Under the pieces are notes generated by a model that did no database searches, was not told where the DNA came from, and saw nothing but the letters and a program-made list of their open reading frames with translations. Of a stretch of 64,000 nt of DNA, positions 23,281 to 35,500 are shown piece after piece. Where the stretch lies: assembly GCA_029204225.1 (NCBI GenBank), contig CM055095.1:73194753-73258752 (forward strand), read 5' to 3'. A program made the position numbers and the translations under genes. Source of the DNA: Diphasiastrum complanatum. Taxonomy: Eukaryota > Streptophyta > Lycopodiopsida > Lycopodiales > Lycopodiaceae. Positions within the stretch are counted from its first letter, which is position 1; every line of letters begins with the position of its first letter.

Positions 23281-25412
23281 ATTAGATCTTGAACTAGATC
23301 TAGCATAAGGAAGCTTGTTAGACTTTGCATAAGATCCACCAATCTTATTGATGCTAAAAGGTAACTTTGGAAACTTTGAGACCAATCTCCTTTTCCATTC
23401 CATCCTTTTTGTTAGCCATAACAAAAGCATCAAGCTTGAAAATTCTACCTTGTCTATTGCCCCTAGCAACCAAGATTTCTTCCTTTGTAATGAAACAAGC
23501 ATCGCCACCAAACGTTAGCATGTATCCTTTCTTTATCATTTGACCAACACTTAGCAAACACTTTGAAAGTGAAGGAACGTAAAGAACACCATCAAGTCTT
23601 GGTTTCTTATTAGGAATTGAACCAATACCTTCAATCACACACTCACCACCATTGGCCATGTAAATTGCTTTCTTGGCTCCATCATAAGTGACCAAAGAAG
23701 TAAAGAACTCCTTATGACTAGTCATGTGTGAACTAGCTCCACTATCAATCCACCATGAATCTTTGTCACCTTCACTTGAAGAACACATAAAAAAAAAATC
23801 ACAACCACCTAGATCCTCATCATTAGTAGTAAAGTTGATTTGCTTGCTACCTCATCTCTTTGCTTCTTCAAACATTCATTTTCAAAATGCCCTTTGATTC
23901 CACAATAGAAGCACTTGAGCTTTGATCTATCCTACCTTTTGTCATTTGAAGAAGCATCCACTTGATCTTGCCCTTTAGACCGCTTACTTTTGGTTTTTCC
24001 CTTGAATTTGCCCTTTTTGAAATGTCGATGTAGATCCACCTCTTGCTTGAAGTCTATATTCTTCATTGATCAAGATCTCTTGAAGATCCATCAAACTTGG
24101 CAAAGTCTTTTGAATAGCAATACTTTCTTAGAGTCAACACTCTAGAAGTAGACTTGGATTCATAAAACTTCTTCAATGAATCCCAAGCCTCCAAAGATGA
24201 TGTGCACTTACCAACTTCCTTGAGAAGCTCATTGGTAACATTCATCTTGATTATGTGTAGAGCCTTCTTGGCCCTCTTGTCATACCTCATTTGATCTTGT
24301 TGTGTTGATGGTCTCTCCTCCAAACCTACAACAATATCCAAAACATCATTCATCTCAAGAAGTGATTCCATCCTCACTTTCCACAATGAATAGTTACTTG
24401 AGGTAAGCCTATCATTGGCTTCCATCATGACTCCAATTGAGGTTGCCATGTAGCAATGACCTTATCTTCTTTTTCAACCTGTTTCAATGCACAAAGCACT
24501 CCTTTGAACAACAACAAATGATTTCAAAAGAATTCACAAAGATTTGAAAGTATCTCAGGCTAAAAGCATGGTTTGGTGGTACAACATGGACTTTCAAAGA
24601 CACTACCTTTTTTGGATAGAAATGCACTTTTGTATCATTATACACTATTTTCAACTAATACCTTTGACTTTCCATAACTTTTTAATTGTACCTTGAAAGT
24701 ATGTCATCTAACATACCATTGGAAAGCGCTCGTCAAGCGCTTTCTAACGCACAAAACTCCGCTGAAATTGGACTCACCACTAAAAAGTTATGTCATTTTT
24801 AATGTGGACTCAAAACAATTATGAGTAATAAAATCCCCAAAAAGTGAAATGTACTACCAAAAGGTACAATAAAAAATGGGTTCTTTTTTTGTGCCACCAA
24901 ACCATGCTTTTAGCCCTCAACAATTCTCTTCTAGCACTTATACCAAGCAAATCAACACATAGAATCATGGAATCTTGATCAACCTATGATCTATCCTCAG
25001 TCTAATGACTTTTGCCATTTCCTAAGATTGAAACACACTCGAATGAAGTGCAACAACCTCACTATCTAGAGATCCAATCAAAATTAGGGTTTTGACAAAA
25101 TCACAAAAAATTGACTATTCCAAATCTACATGCAAATTTTGAAAATTTGATATGCAATCTATTAGCCACCACTTAGGCTGATCCAATGATCCAAAAATCA
25201 GCCAAATCCAGTATGTGAAATCAAAAATCAGAATTGATCAAGTTTGTAAACCTATATAGGGTTTTGATCTACAAAAGATTCAATTCATAAAAGCAAAAAA
25301 CTTGATTTTGTTGTAGAATCCCCTCTAGCATGCTCTAGCCTTCATATCTTCACCAAATCATTGATAGATATGATTTTCTCCTTCATAACCTCAAACACAA
25401 GCTCTGATACCA
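23281..25412 (-). pseudogene. Copia-C: gag and protease of a pol-less Ty1/copia element
   Basis: On the minus strand the primer-binding site (25,412-25,401) is followed by a leader holding a MITE. The gag ATG at 24,449 starts 128 codons with SSNYSLWKVRMESLLEM and TSSLEAWDSLKKFYES (UBN2-type gag). A zinc knuckle KCFYCGIKGHFENEC lies near 23,900. The protease frame (23,788-23,354) keeps the intact WWIDSGASSHMT active site and VLYVPSLSKCLLSVGQM. A pre-integrase trace SNKLPYARSSSRSN ends near 23,280. No integrase core, YVDD or RNase H follows. Gag and protease resemble Copia-D, so the two belong to related families. A stop and frameshifts occur between gag and knuckle. Confidence 0.8.
24558..24915. 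mobile_element. MITE, 358 bp, with about 22-bp inverted ends
   Basis: The left end GGCTAAAAGCATGGTTTGGT is mirrored by ACCAAACCATGCTTTTAGCC at the right end, and both inverted ends extend a few bases further (GG, then TACAA or CACAA). CTCA flanks both sides (24,554-24,557 and 24,916-24,919) as a possible 4-bp target duplication. The inside is non-coding and holds a palindrome GAAAGCGCT-cgtc-AAGCGCTTTC (about 24,722-24,745). The superfamily is not clear from the ends. It sits inside the Copia-C leader, so it arrived later. Confidence 0.8.
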
Positions 25413-26067
25413 TGTGAAGGATTTCAGATCATTGATGATCCAATCCATGTCCCAAATTTTTGGTTACAAAAGAAGAAAATCCTACCAATCTCACCAATGT
25501 AGAAAAATCAGCATCTACAAACAAAAGGAGATGCAAACTCTAATAGAACTTGATCAAACATGAATGAAATGATAATGTACTATTTTTGTCCATACAAAAC
25601 CAGCAAGTTATTATATTTCATACGTGTGGATCCAAAAATAGCAATTATAGATCATTCTACACATAGAATTGCATGCAATCACAAGTATAGTGCACCAATG
25701 GATAATAGAACCCAAGAGAACCATGTATAAGCATGAAATGAGATAGAGCCGGAAGAGAGAAGATGTGTCTCTCCACAAGTTTTCTCCTTTTATAGCAGGT
25801 CCAAAACCTATTTGGCCACTTGGTTTTCCCTCCAAAATGCTAACCCTACTATTTTTGGGTCTAGATTCAAAGTACCCAACATTTAAATTTGAATCTACTC
25901 AAACTTGCATTCTAACTTTCTCACACTTTCAAAAAGTGTTTAATCAAATAAAATTTAGACTAATGAACTTTGAAAAGTCAATATCTAAGTCTAAAAACAA
26001 AGTTGGCCTCAATTTTTCAAATATGGAAATATAGCAAATATGATCAAACTAGTTGTGATCTTTCACA
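25413..26067 (-). repeat. Copia-C 5' LTR
   Basis: It is bounded on the inside by the primer-binding site (GCTCTGATACCA on the plus strand, 25,401-25,412). The ends TGTGAAGGAT and ATCTTTCACA form a near-perfect 10-base inverted repeat with TG...CA termini, 655 bp apart. The outer flank starts TCTTT. No partner LTR was found near 22 kb, so the 3' end of the element is truncated or replaced. Confidence 0.7.
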
Positions 26068-27217
26068 TCTTTTACCTAGAAATTTTATACAGAATGACAC
26101 TTTACCTTATTTACTATGTACTTACACAGCCCCACAAGGAATCGTCTAGATGGATTACTAATGCTCACGATTATTGTTTCACTAGACTTGCAAATCCTCA
26201 TGGAAGCTCTTGGTATGTTGTCACCATTCCTCATGGAAGGTGCAAGCATAAAGTCAAAAAAATACAAGAGTATCTAAATGTGGATACAACTTTATTCTGG
26301 CAATGTGAGTCATCCATTGATTTCTATCTCAATTTACCACCAAAGATCACCAGTATGTGGGTTGCAGATATTTCTAAACGCTATGAAAACATACCTCTAG
26401 ATGGTCCAGCCGGACTAAAAACTATTATGAATAAGTCTATAACATATGCCTTCAAGCATGCCAAACATGACCAACTCAGATAAAAGTACTGGATTCAGGA
26501 GCTAGAAATTTTTAAATGGTCGTAGCAACGAAATGTTTAGAGGAATGGTACACTATTGATATTGATCTATTGTGCCAATGGAATGCCTTTTTAATAGACA
26601 ACTACATCGTCGGACTAGGAAATAGAACTTGGAGACAAATTTGCGGTATACGGATGGGCTTTTCTTGTTCACCTACCTGGTGTAATTGGTATCTATCTTT
26701 TTTTGAGGTGCAGTTTATAAAAAGACTAGCCAAATTAGGGCTTGGTACTTTTATGAATGACTTCAAGCATTCATTTAGGTACATAGATGACATTTGCTTC
26801 ATTAACAGCCTTCATATTGAACTCTTTATGGACAAATCACAGGTAAGAACATTGGATAATCCTTTTTGGATATACCCATTGGATTTTTTGGAAATATAAC
26901 GAAAGTCCTTAGAAGATAACATTTTTAGTTTCTTAAATATTTCTATTGCTTTTGATCTTATGATATCATTAACACATTTTTCCAAATTTGACAAAAGACG
27001 GGAATTACTTTTTCCCTTTCTGCAACATATATATTTGGCTTCCAATAGACCAATTTATAACTCTTACAAGGTTATTATTTCCCAAGTTGTTGCGGCAATG
27101 TATTGTTGTAACAAACAACAAACTTTCATAAAAGAAGTAAGAATTCTGGTTGATGCTTTCCAAAGAAATGGTTTTATGAAAGATAAATCATGCCTTATCA
27201 TCAACAAACTTCTTTAA
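26068..27217 (+). pseudogene. reverse transcriptase of unidentified lineage, decayed
   Basis: Three collinear blocks read as one RT. Block 1 (to 26,483): SSRWITNAHDYCFTRL and WVADISKRYENIPLDGP, where ADIS-x-x-Y supplies the motif A Asp. Block 2 (26,516-26,899): ATKCLEEWYTI, GIRMGFSCSPTWCNWYL (motif B, G-I-x-M-G) and FRYIDDICFIN (motif C, YIDD), then NPFWIYPL. Block 3 (26,960-27,217, same frame as block 2): KFDKRRELLFPFLQ, SNRPIYNSYK. Motif B is unlike copia or gypsy and closer in style to non-LTR, Penelope-like or cellular RTs. Breaks are a TAA at 26,481, a TAG and frameshift before 26,516, and a TAA at 26,897. The N-terminal part is cut off at the Copia-C LTR edge. Terminal repeats and other domains are not visible. 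Confidence 0.7.
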
Positions 27218-27229
27218 AATGATACATTT

Positions 27230-28260
27230 CCTGGTTTATCTTACGTCTTATTTTACTACTTAGTAGTGATGGATCATGGCTTCAATATATGTTTGAATGT
27301 GTAAAAAAAAAAACTGGTGAGCAATTTCTACAAAAGCTTTTTTGCTTTTGCTAGCATACAGTAGCGATGAAGCACATCCATTTCTGAAGCTCAGAATATG
27401 AAAATTTGTACATTATGTCCATAGACTACATGTACTGATTTTTGGCGTAAAAACAAGAATGTTAGCACCTACTATCTAGCGATGGACTGTAGGATGCTAA
27501 ATGCCATTTTCTGTATGATTTAAATACGGTTTTTCATCATGACTGAGGGTGCACTCTTGCTGTCCAAATAGTGACCAACTACATACATAGAATGCATTAT
27601 GATTTCTTTCATAAAATTGAAGTGTTTCTTACAAGCAATGCTTTGTCTTTCAATAAAGTAACAATACATTTTCATTGAATGTTTATCTTCTCTTTGACTA
27701 TGTAGCATTCTTGTGTGAGGATCTACACTTTACGATTCAAAATTAAGCTTGTTTTATGGTATATAATGAGAGCATTATGTATTGATTTTTCTTAAAGAAA
27801 ACACACCCTTCGTGTAGGATAATACATCAACAATCATCCAGGTATGGGTATTTTCAATGAATTCAATTCACACATAAGCCACGAAAGTTACGTATACACT
27901 TTGTGACAATCATTCAGAAAGAGAATTTATCCTTTTCTAGATTTACTTTGTTTAATAGTAGTTCATTTTTACACTTTGAGAATACCATTTAACTACACTT
28001 TCAAAGTTTGAAAACGTAATGAGGTTTGCTTTCTTATGACAAACGATAAAAGTACTATCCTACACCGTTTTTAAGCATATATACCCAAATCCAAAATTAG
28101 GGTTTTCAACAAAATGTTCTTAGATAGCATGGACATGCGTAAGATACGTAACTTTTTACACAATAATTAGAATGGCACGGATCTGTCTTAATACCTTGGT
28201 AAAAAAATATTTGTATTTCCTAATAAGTTGATAACTAAACCTATCTCTAACATTGTCCTA
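27230..28260. other. no recognisable gene
   Basis: AT-rich sequence without coding or terminal-repeat signals. It may be the tail of the element carrying the reverse transcriptase. Confidence 0.5.
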
Positions 28261-28261
28261 A

Positions 28262-28480
28262 CTTGGACGTGCGTGGAAAGCATGGCGATACATAACCAAT
28301 GTTGTGTAAGCAAATGTGTGTAAAGACTAGTATGACACGAGGTGCCCTAATACCTACATATACCTACCAACATGGACTAACTTGGACGTGCTTGGAAAGC
28401 ATGGCGATACATAACCAGTGCTGTGTAAGCAAATGGGTGTAAAGACTAGTATGATACGAGGTGCCCTAATACCTACGTAT
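28262..28480. repeat. 119-bp tandem duplication
   Basis: CTTGGACGTGC begins at 28,262 and again at 28,381. Both copies continue with GGAAAGCATGGCGATACATA, AAAGACTAGTATGA and CGAGGTGCCCTAATACCTAC. There are only a few substitutions between copies. Confidence 0.9.
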
Positions 28481-28499
28481 TCGCACTATTCAACCATGG

Positions 28500-29720
28500 T
28501 AATACATTACTTTTCCCGAATAAGTGTCATATTAGGAATTTGGTGAGATACAATTGGAAAGCATGGATATGCTAAGAAGTATGGACAATAGTGCATGACC
28601 TGCCTGTCAAAACAAGGTTCACATGGGTTAGAATGGCATGGAGTTTCCCTGACACTAGCATGCGACGAATCGCTCATACACTGATTAACATGGCTATAGC
28701 CCTGATATGGTAGTATTAGGGCTTGGCCTATCGATGAGTAACTTTACATTGTTTGGGAAGACTGGACTATGATTTTTAAATGATTTTTATGTTGTTAAGT
28801 AGTATAGCTTCTTTTGGACATGGATAACAACTGATGCTCAGCTATGTCACCTGTCTTCCCCACTGTACTAACTCGTGCGATTTTGTGTTGTGGGATGGTG
28901 GCAGATATCAGCTGGAGTCTTGAAAGTGGTTATGCTTTATGGTGCTTTTTTAGTATTGTATATACTTTTTAGCTTTATTTAAACTTGTTGGAATATGAAT
29001 AAAGGTTTCAAAGGGTTCAATCTTACTTTGTCAAGAGGAACTATGTGCTATTTCGTTCACTCTCTCTCTTTTGGTTCTTCCCTTGCCCACAACTATGGCT
29101 TCCAAGGGTTTGAGGGAGTTGCTTCTTACAAGCTGGAATGGCTTTCTTAGTTCTCCATGGCACCTCACAGCCTTCTATAGAGCAATTCAGGTTGCTAGGA
29201 TGCTCCTACTTGTGCTTTTACAATACCCAAAATGGTCCCTTATGGAGAAAAACAGTGATTTTCTCACCTCAAACCCTGGTTGTCAAGGAATTGAATTTTT
29301 TGGCCTTCTTATCACCTTCCTCGGAGATTTTGGTAGAAAATTTATGCTCCTTACATGTCACCCTATTTCTTACTCTATGATGGAATAAGCGGCATGCGAT
29401 TTGGTGAAGAAATTAGTCGCTAACGACTCGTTTCCAACCGAAAACATTGCTTTGCTTGTCAAAAGAGGCCAAGAAATTCTCAAAATTTCTCTTATTCCAC
29501 CAAGACTCTGTTTGTAACCTCCCACAAAAATTATTTTATATGTTCCTCTTGCGTACTTATGGCCTCCTAAACAAACTGATAATGATTTGATGGCCATAAT
29601 GACAATGGTTGCAAATGGATTATAAGATGAATGACATATACAAATTTCATTATTTTGAAAGTTTTTCAAATAATGAGATAGAGAAACATCTTTTCTCCCG
29701 GCTGATACACCTCGGACGCC
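28500..29720. other. no recognisable gene
   Basis: Short open frames near 29,071-29,388 show no family motif. Nothing else was supported. Confidence 0.4.
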
Positions 29721-29724
29721 TCCA

Positions 29725-30376
29725 TGTCCGAATGAAAGAAAATGAAGAAAACGAAACAAACAAAGGGGAATCTTTCGTGCTGCCAGTTGGCAGTTCAACG
29801 GGCTTGGAGTCGTAGACTTCACGCCCAACTGAAAACGAGTGGCAATGACGGAGAGTAATTGATTAGTTGATTAGCGTTAACTAGTCTTGTGATTCTACGT
29901 TTAGCCATCTTGTAAACTCCACACAGTGGAGATATAAATATCCTTTCTGGATCATAAGAAGAACCTGAATCGACAGAATTATCTGAAAACAGATAGAGAG
30001 AGACGTAACGAGTAGAGCAGAAAAGAAAAATACTAGAAACAAAAGAGCTGTGCATGAAAGTCTGCCAATGAGCAGAACACAGTGAAAGAGCAGAGTGTCA
30101 TTCCGCCGCCAACGAGCGAGACACTGACGAATTCGCTCTAAAATTAAACTGATAATACAGTCGCTCTATTTTCGTTCATCTTCTTGTCTTGTGCTGTCTG
30201 TCTTGATTGCTAGAATGAAATGTGTTCTGTGATGTGCAGTCGCGTGTCTAGGTTCTTGTGAAGCTTCCGCGCAAAAGAGAATTCAAAGACACAAAATCGT
30301 TCGTGAATACGAAAATGAAAACGAAAAAGAAACAGTGTCACGAAAACGAAAAAGAAACAGTTTCGCTTTCGCGACA
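29725..30376 (+). repeat. Copia-E 5' LTR
   Basis: Same family as 10,961-11,525 by shared blocks along the whole length. The right end CGCGACA abuts TGGTATCAGAGCCC, giving a firm boundary. The left TG is set approximately from a TGTCCG start. Confidence 0.75.
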
Positions 30377-30660
30377 TGGTATCAGAGCCCACAGGTTGTC
30401 ACTATTGATATTCCAGCAGTGATTTCTCTAGACAACACAATATGGCTACAACAATCCAGCAAGAGTAGCGATCAGTCTTGATGGCGCAAGTTACAGAATT
30501 TGGAAATTCAAAATCAAAATACTTCTGAAGGGCAAAGGCATTTGCCTGTATCTACCAGAGAAATATACTCTCGTCCCAAGATGCAAACACGTAACCGAAT
30601 AGAACAAGGACCAAAACGCCCAGCCCAAGTAGCATAAGCAAGCTGCACATGACAAGCGGC
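30377..30660 (+). pseudogene. Copia-E primer-binding site and gag head
   Basis: TGGTATCAGAGC (30,377-30,388) is followed by an ATG at 30,442. In a nearby frame SLDGASYRIWKFKIKILLKG then GICLYLPEKY appears, the N-terminal gag pattern of copia elements (G-x-x-Y-x-x-W-K). TAG stops follow within 50 codons. The element breaks off near 30,660 against a minus-strand gag of another family. Confidence 0.7.
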
Positions 30661-30699
30661 AGGAGCAGGATTACGGGTCAGCTGGTAATCAACAAGAGG

Positions 30700-31288
30700 T
30701 AGGACAAGAGTATCAAGAATTTGGATGTAAAATGTAAGAATCATCAAGAATAATGGCCTCATGGTAAAAAACAGCTGTAGTAGGGCCAGAAGTTTGATAA
30801 CGGTCACGGGCCATGTGGTCCGGGCTCTTACAATGATAACAGAGACGCTTTTGCTGAATTTCAACAAACTCTGCGGCTGAATAGCGATGAACAAAGGCGG
30901 AGCAGGGTGCAAGAAGGCGAGCAGGAACAATAGTAGTAGAAGCTGGGGAAGGAGAAGAAGCCTAAATAGTAGGCGTTCCTAAACAAGGGTGGGAAAAATG
31001 AGAGGAAGTAAATAACTCATGGTACTTATGCTGCAAGGTAGTGGCCAAGAAAATAGCATCAGAGAGAGTAGGAGGTCGAAAAGATGACACATCATATCGT
31101 AAAGAACCTTGAAGACCAGCAATAAAGCATGAAATAAGCTCAGTAGGGTGGCGATTACCCAAAATGTCAGAAAGCTTAGTAAACTGGTCAATATAAACAG
31201 TCAATTCACCAGCATGGATAAGGCTACGAAATAGATCACGTTGGCGAACTAGCCACTAGGGATCAATCATAGCCATACGAAGGTCATA
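30700..31288 (-). pseudogene. Gag element G, C-terminal half (gypsy type)
   Basis: The minus strand from 31,288 reads a gag region containing ELTVYIDQFTKLSDILGN and ISCFIAGLQGSLRYDV (Retrotrans_gag), then in another frame a zinc knuckle RLCYHCKSPDHMARDR (last Cys changed to Arg) near 30,860. It is the right-hand continuation of the frame at 37,266-37,866, from which it is separated by Copia-D. One in-frame TAG and a frameshift lie within it. Confidence 0.8.
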
Positions 31289-31293
31289 AAAGG
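31289..31293. other. Copia-D target-site duplication, left (AAAGG)
   Basis: AAAGG just before the TGTGAAAA LTR start equals AAAGG at 37,261-37,265. Removing one copy together with Copia-D rejoins the interrupted gag in frame. Confidence 0.9.
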
Positions 31294-31964
31294 TGTGAAA
31301 AATTGCCTACATTGGCAAATCTAGCCATGTAGAATATTGTACATTTTGTCAATATTGTTTGTTGGTTACTTCAATGGCCAAAGTGCCACTCGTACATACA
31401 CACCTAAAGTAGGTTACCACGAGTCAAGAGGAGTGATTCCTACTTTGTAGGATCTAGACCATGATTTATGATGAGATTTGTACTTACCATGCACCTACCA
31501 AGCATGACTCTTGGATCTAGGCTAGGGTTTTCACATTAGGGCAAGAAAGTGGAGTCTACTTCCTTATTACATGCTGGATTTTCACCTAACTTTGCAAAGG
31601 AAGTGTGTTTTACTATGTATTCCCATTCTCCATAGTGAGAAGATAGAAACTTTTTGGAGCCTCAAGGAGAAACTCGAGTTTCCTCTCATTGTATGGTGAT
31701 TACTCTATTTTTCCAATGAAACCCAGCTTTGGCACTTTGTAAACACTGTCTACAGACCGTACTACAGCCTTATTTCCACACGTGTGGAGTTGGATTATAC
31801 TGATTGATCAATGCTTTGATTGTCTCTACTTGTTTCCTATCAAGCTGCTAAACTAGATCTTGTTTTCTGATGACTAGTTTATGATAGATTGTTTAACAAG
31901 CATACAATCACCTTGTGGATCATTCAAAGATCCATTTATGGTCCTTAGTACTGTACTTTTCACA
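31294..31964 (+). repeat. Copia-D 5' LTR (671 bp)
   Basis: The termini TGTGAAAA and TTTTCACA form an 8-bp inverted repeat. Length is 671 bp, identical to the 3' LTR. Reading the two LTRs side by side I find about five base differences, four of them C/T. Confidence 0.95.
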
Positions 31965-32597
31965 AAAGGTAGGCGAGCCAAGTACAAGGCCATTGATCTG
32001 TGTTTGAATCTAATCCAGTTTTAGCAGGTTTTGGTGCAAAAAGCTAGTATTGGAAGGGCGAGCTGGTATCCAGGTTTTGGTGAGGGGATTTGATCCCAAA
32101 CTTTTTCAGGATCAAAATCTGTACTGTTCACACGTGTGGGCATCTCTAAACCAGCATTTAATAACCCATATTCATTGGATCATAGAAAATTCATCTGGTG
32201 TCAATTTGATGTAATTTTTGGTGCAAATCCTAGGATAAGCTACCAAGATCACTTGCCATTGATTAGTTTTGAATTTGTTTCATGAAAACCAATTAATCTA
32301 GGCTGATTTCAGACCTTCTTAAAGTGGAAACCAGGTCTTGAAAGTACATCAAAGTGAATGAGAGAGATAAAGTCAATTTTTGTCCAAGAATAGCCAAGAT
32401 TGGCAAGATTTGCTTGAGTGTAGTTTTCATCTCATCTTATCTTCATTCCAGCTTGTGAGGGAGTGATAGAACTGTGATTACAAATCCATTTGTTGTATTA
32501 GAAGTCAACATTTGAGTGAAACACTACAAGTTAGAAACCTTTGTGAGTTTCAAGTACAAACAAATCTATATCTTGTGTGTAGAATCTTGCTAGTAAG

Positions 32598-35500
32598 ATG
32601 GGATCAGTGGGAGCCTACCTTCTAGAAGCTAGTGAGAGGTTAAATTCTACCAATTATGCTATTTGGAAAGTGAGGATGGAGTCACTAATGGTGCTCCAGG
32701 ATCTTTATGAGTTTCTAATAGATGGTGAAGATGAACCTCTAGGTGCACAGGAATTAGTGAGATACAAGAAGAGGTCTAGGCTTGCACTTCACTGTATTAA
32801 GATGAATGTAAGCAATGATTTTTTAAGGGAAGTATCATCATGTAAGAGTGCTAAAGAGGCTTGGGAATCTTTAAAATCTATCTATGAGTCTAGTAACACT
32901 TCGAGGGTTCTCATGCTTAGGAATCAGATTCTACAAAGCATGAAGAGGAGTGATGAGAGTGCACAAGATTATGTGCTAAGAATCAAGTCTCTTAATAGGG
33001 AGTTAGCTTCCATTGGAGAGAAGATTCAAGATAGTGAGCTTGTTCAGATTGTCCTAAATGGTCTAGGGAGTGGCTTTACAAATTTGGTCCAAAGCTTTGC
33101 AATCCAAGACACTTTGCCTACTATAGAAAAGCTACACAGTGTATTAGTAGCTGAAGAGTGTAGGATGTTGCATACCAATGCAAGAATGAATGCTATTTCT
33201 CTGCAGGATGGTGATGAGAAAGCTAATTTCTCATTCAAAAGCAAGAAGAAGACCAATGGCAAGAAGAAGCACTTCAAGGAGACCAAGGAGGAGGATGAGG
33301 CTTCAAGCTCAAAGGGCAAGATCAAAGACAAGTCCAAGTACAAATGTTTTTTCTGTGGAAAGAAAGGACATTTTGCATCAGAATGTCTCAAGAAGAAGAA
33401 GTCACAAGAGAGCAAACAAAGCAACATTGCACATCAGGAGGAAGAGGAGGATGAAGAGTCATCCTTGATGGTTTCCAACAAACCACCATCATCCAAGAGC
33501 AACACCAATGATTCTTGGTGGATTGATAGTGGGGCAAGTTCCCACATGACATATCAAAAGGACATATTCTCCACCTTACTTTCTTACAATGACTTACATA
33601 GATCAATCTATACTGCAAGTAGTCAAGAATGTAAGATAAGTGGAATAGGAACAATTCCCTTGTATGTGGGATCATCCAAAAGGATGAATCTAGATAATGT
33701 TCTTCATGTTCCTAAGTCAACCAAGAATTTGCTTAGTGTTGGCCAGTTAATGGATAATGGCCTAGATGTACAATTTAAGCATGGAGTTTGTTCCATCCTT
33801 AGAAATGATGAATGTATAGCCAAAGGCTTTAAGCAAGGTAGATTGTTTAAGCTTGATGCTAATATTGCAGTGGAGAGTGTTAACTTGGCAAAGGTGGAGC
33901 TATCAAAGGTGGAATTGTGGCACAAAAGGTTGGGCCACCCCAACTACAAAGCCATGGAATCTATGGCCACAAAGGAGCTTGCAGTTGGACTCCCCAAGCA
34001 TTTGTCAAAGTGTGGGAAGAGATGTGAAGCATGCAGCCTCTCAAAGGCTCACAAACTACCCTTCTCAAGATCTACATCAAGATCAAACTCCCCTCTTGAA
34101 CTCATCCATTCGGATGTTCATAGTTTTTCACATGAGTCTAATGGTGCCGTGCCAAGTACTATGTAATCTTCATTGATGACTATTCTAGATTTTGTTGGAT
34201 GTACCTCTTGTCTAACAAATCAATGGTGTTTGATTCTTTTGTAAAGTTCAAGACTTTGGTAGAAAATCAACTTAGTACCAAGATTAAGGTATTAAGGAGT
34301 GATAATGGAGGTGAATATATCTCCAATAAGTTGATTGACTTTTGTAGTTCTAATGGCATAAAGAGGGAGTTGTCATGTCCATACACCCCTCAACAAAATG
34401 GAGTGAGTGAGAGAAGAAATAGATCTCTTTGTGAGTGTGCTAAGGCCTTAAGGCTAGATGCTTCTCTATCCAAACTATTTTGGGGTGAAGCAATAACTTG
34501 TGCTAACTATTTGTGCAATAGATTGCCAAACCAAGCCATTGGAGGAATCACGGCATTTGAAGCTCTATTTGGGGAGAAGCCCAATCTCAAAGATCTCAAA
34601 GTTTTTGGATCCACTTGCTATGTACACCAATACTTGGATAAGAGAAGGAAGGATGATGCAACATCCATCAAAGGCATCTTTGTGGGATATGGTGAGAATA
34701 GCAAAGGTTATAGAGTCTTCAATCCCATCACTAGCAAGGTGATAGTGAGTAGGGATGTTATTTTTGATGAAGGACATGCTTGTGATTTGGATGATAATGC
34801 TACTAATCATCTTGATGCCAAGGATCATGCTAGGATGGAGGAGGAGCTTCCAAGTGAAGAAGAACTTGAGGATCCACCTCAAGATGCAAGAACTCCGAGA
34901 ACTCCAAGAACTCCAAGAAGATCTACAAGGGCAAGATCCGAGCCATTGAGGCTCACCTATGATGTTCAAGGTGATCAAAGGGAAGGCTCATCATCTTTCA
35001 CATCTTACACCTTTCTTACTTCAATGTTAGATGAGCCAACATGCTATGAAGATGCTTGTAAGTCTAAAAGTTGGATGGATGCTATGCAAGTAGAGTATGA
35101 TGCTCTTATTGAGAATCATACTTGGGATCTTGTGGATCTTCCTCAAGGGAAGAAACCTCTTGATTGCAAGTGGGTGTTTAGGTTGAAGTATAATCAAGAT
35201 GGATCAATAAGCAAGCATAAAGCTAGGCTTGTTGCCAAAGGTTTTTTACAAACCAAAGGCATTGACTGATGAGACCTTTGCTCCTGTGGCTAAGCTTGTT
35301 ACTATCAGGTTGATCATTAGTCTTGCTACAACCTTCAATTGGGAGCTATTCCAACTTGACTTCACAAATGCATTCCTCAATGGTTATTTGGAGGAAGAGA
35401 TCTACATGAGGCAACCCGAGGGCTTCATCAAGGCAAAGCATGAAGGAAAGGTGTGTTTTTTGAAGAAGAGCCTTTATGGGCTCAAGCAAGCACCTAGAGC

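Noticed and set aside
28262-28480. Possible CRISPR-like or satellite array
   Set aside because: Only two units, each 119 bp, without spacer structure.
29071-29388. 105-codon plus-strand frame
   Set aside because: No recognisable motif, no splice context, overlapping frames equally open.
33044-33427. Minus-strand open frame inside Copia-D
   Set aside because: Shadow of the gag frame on the plus strand.
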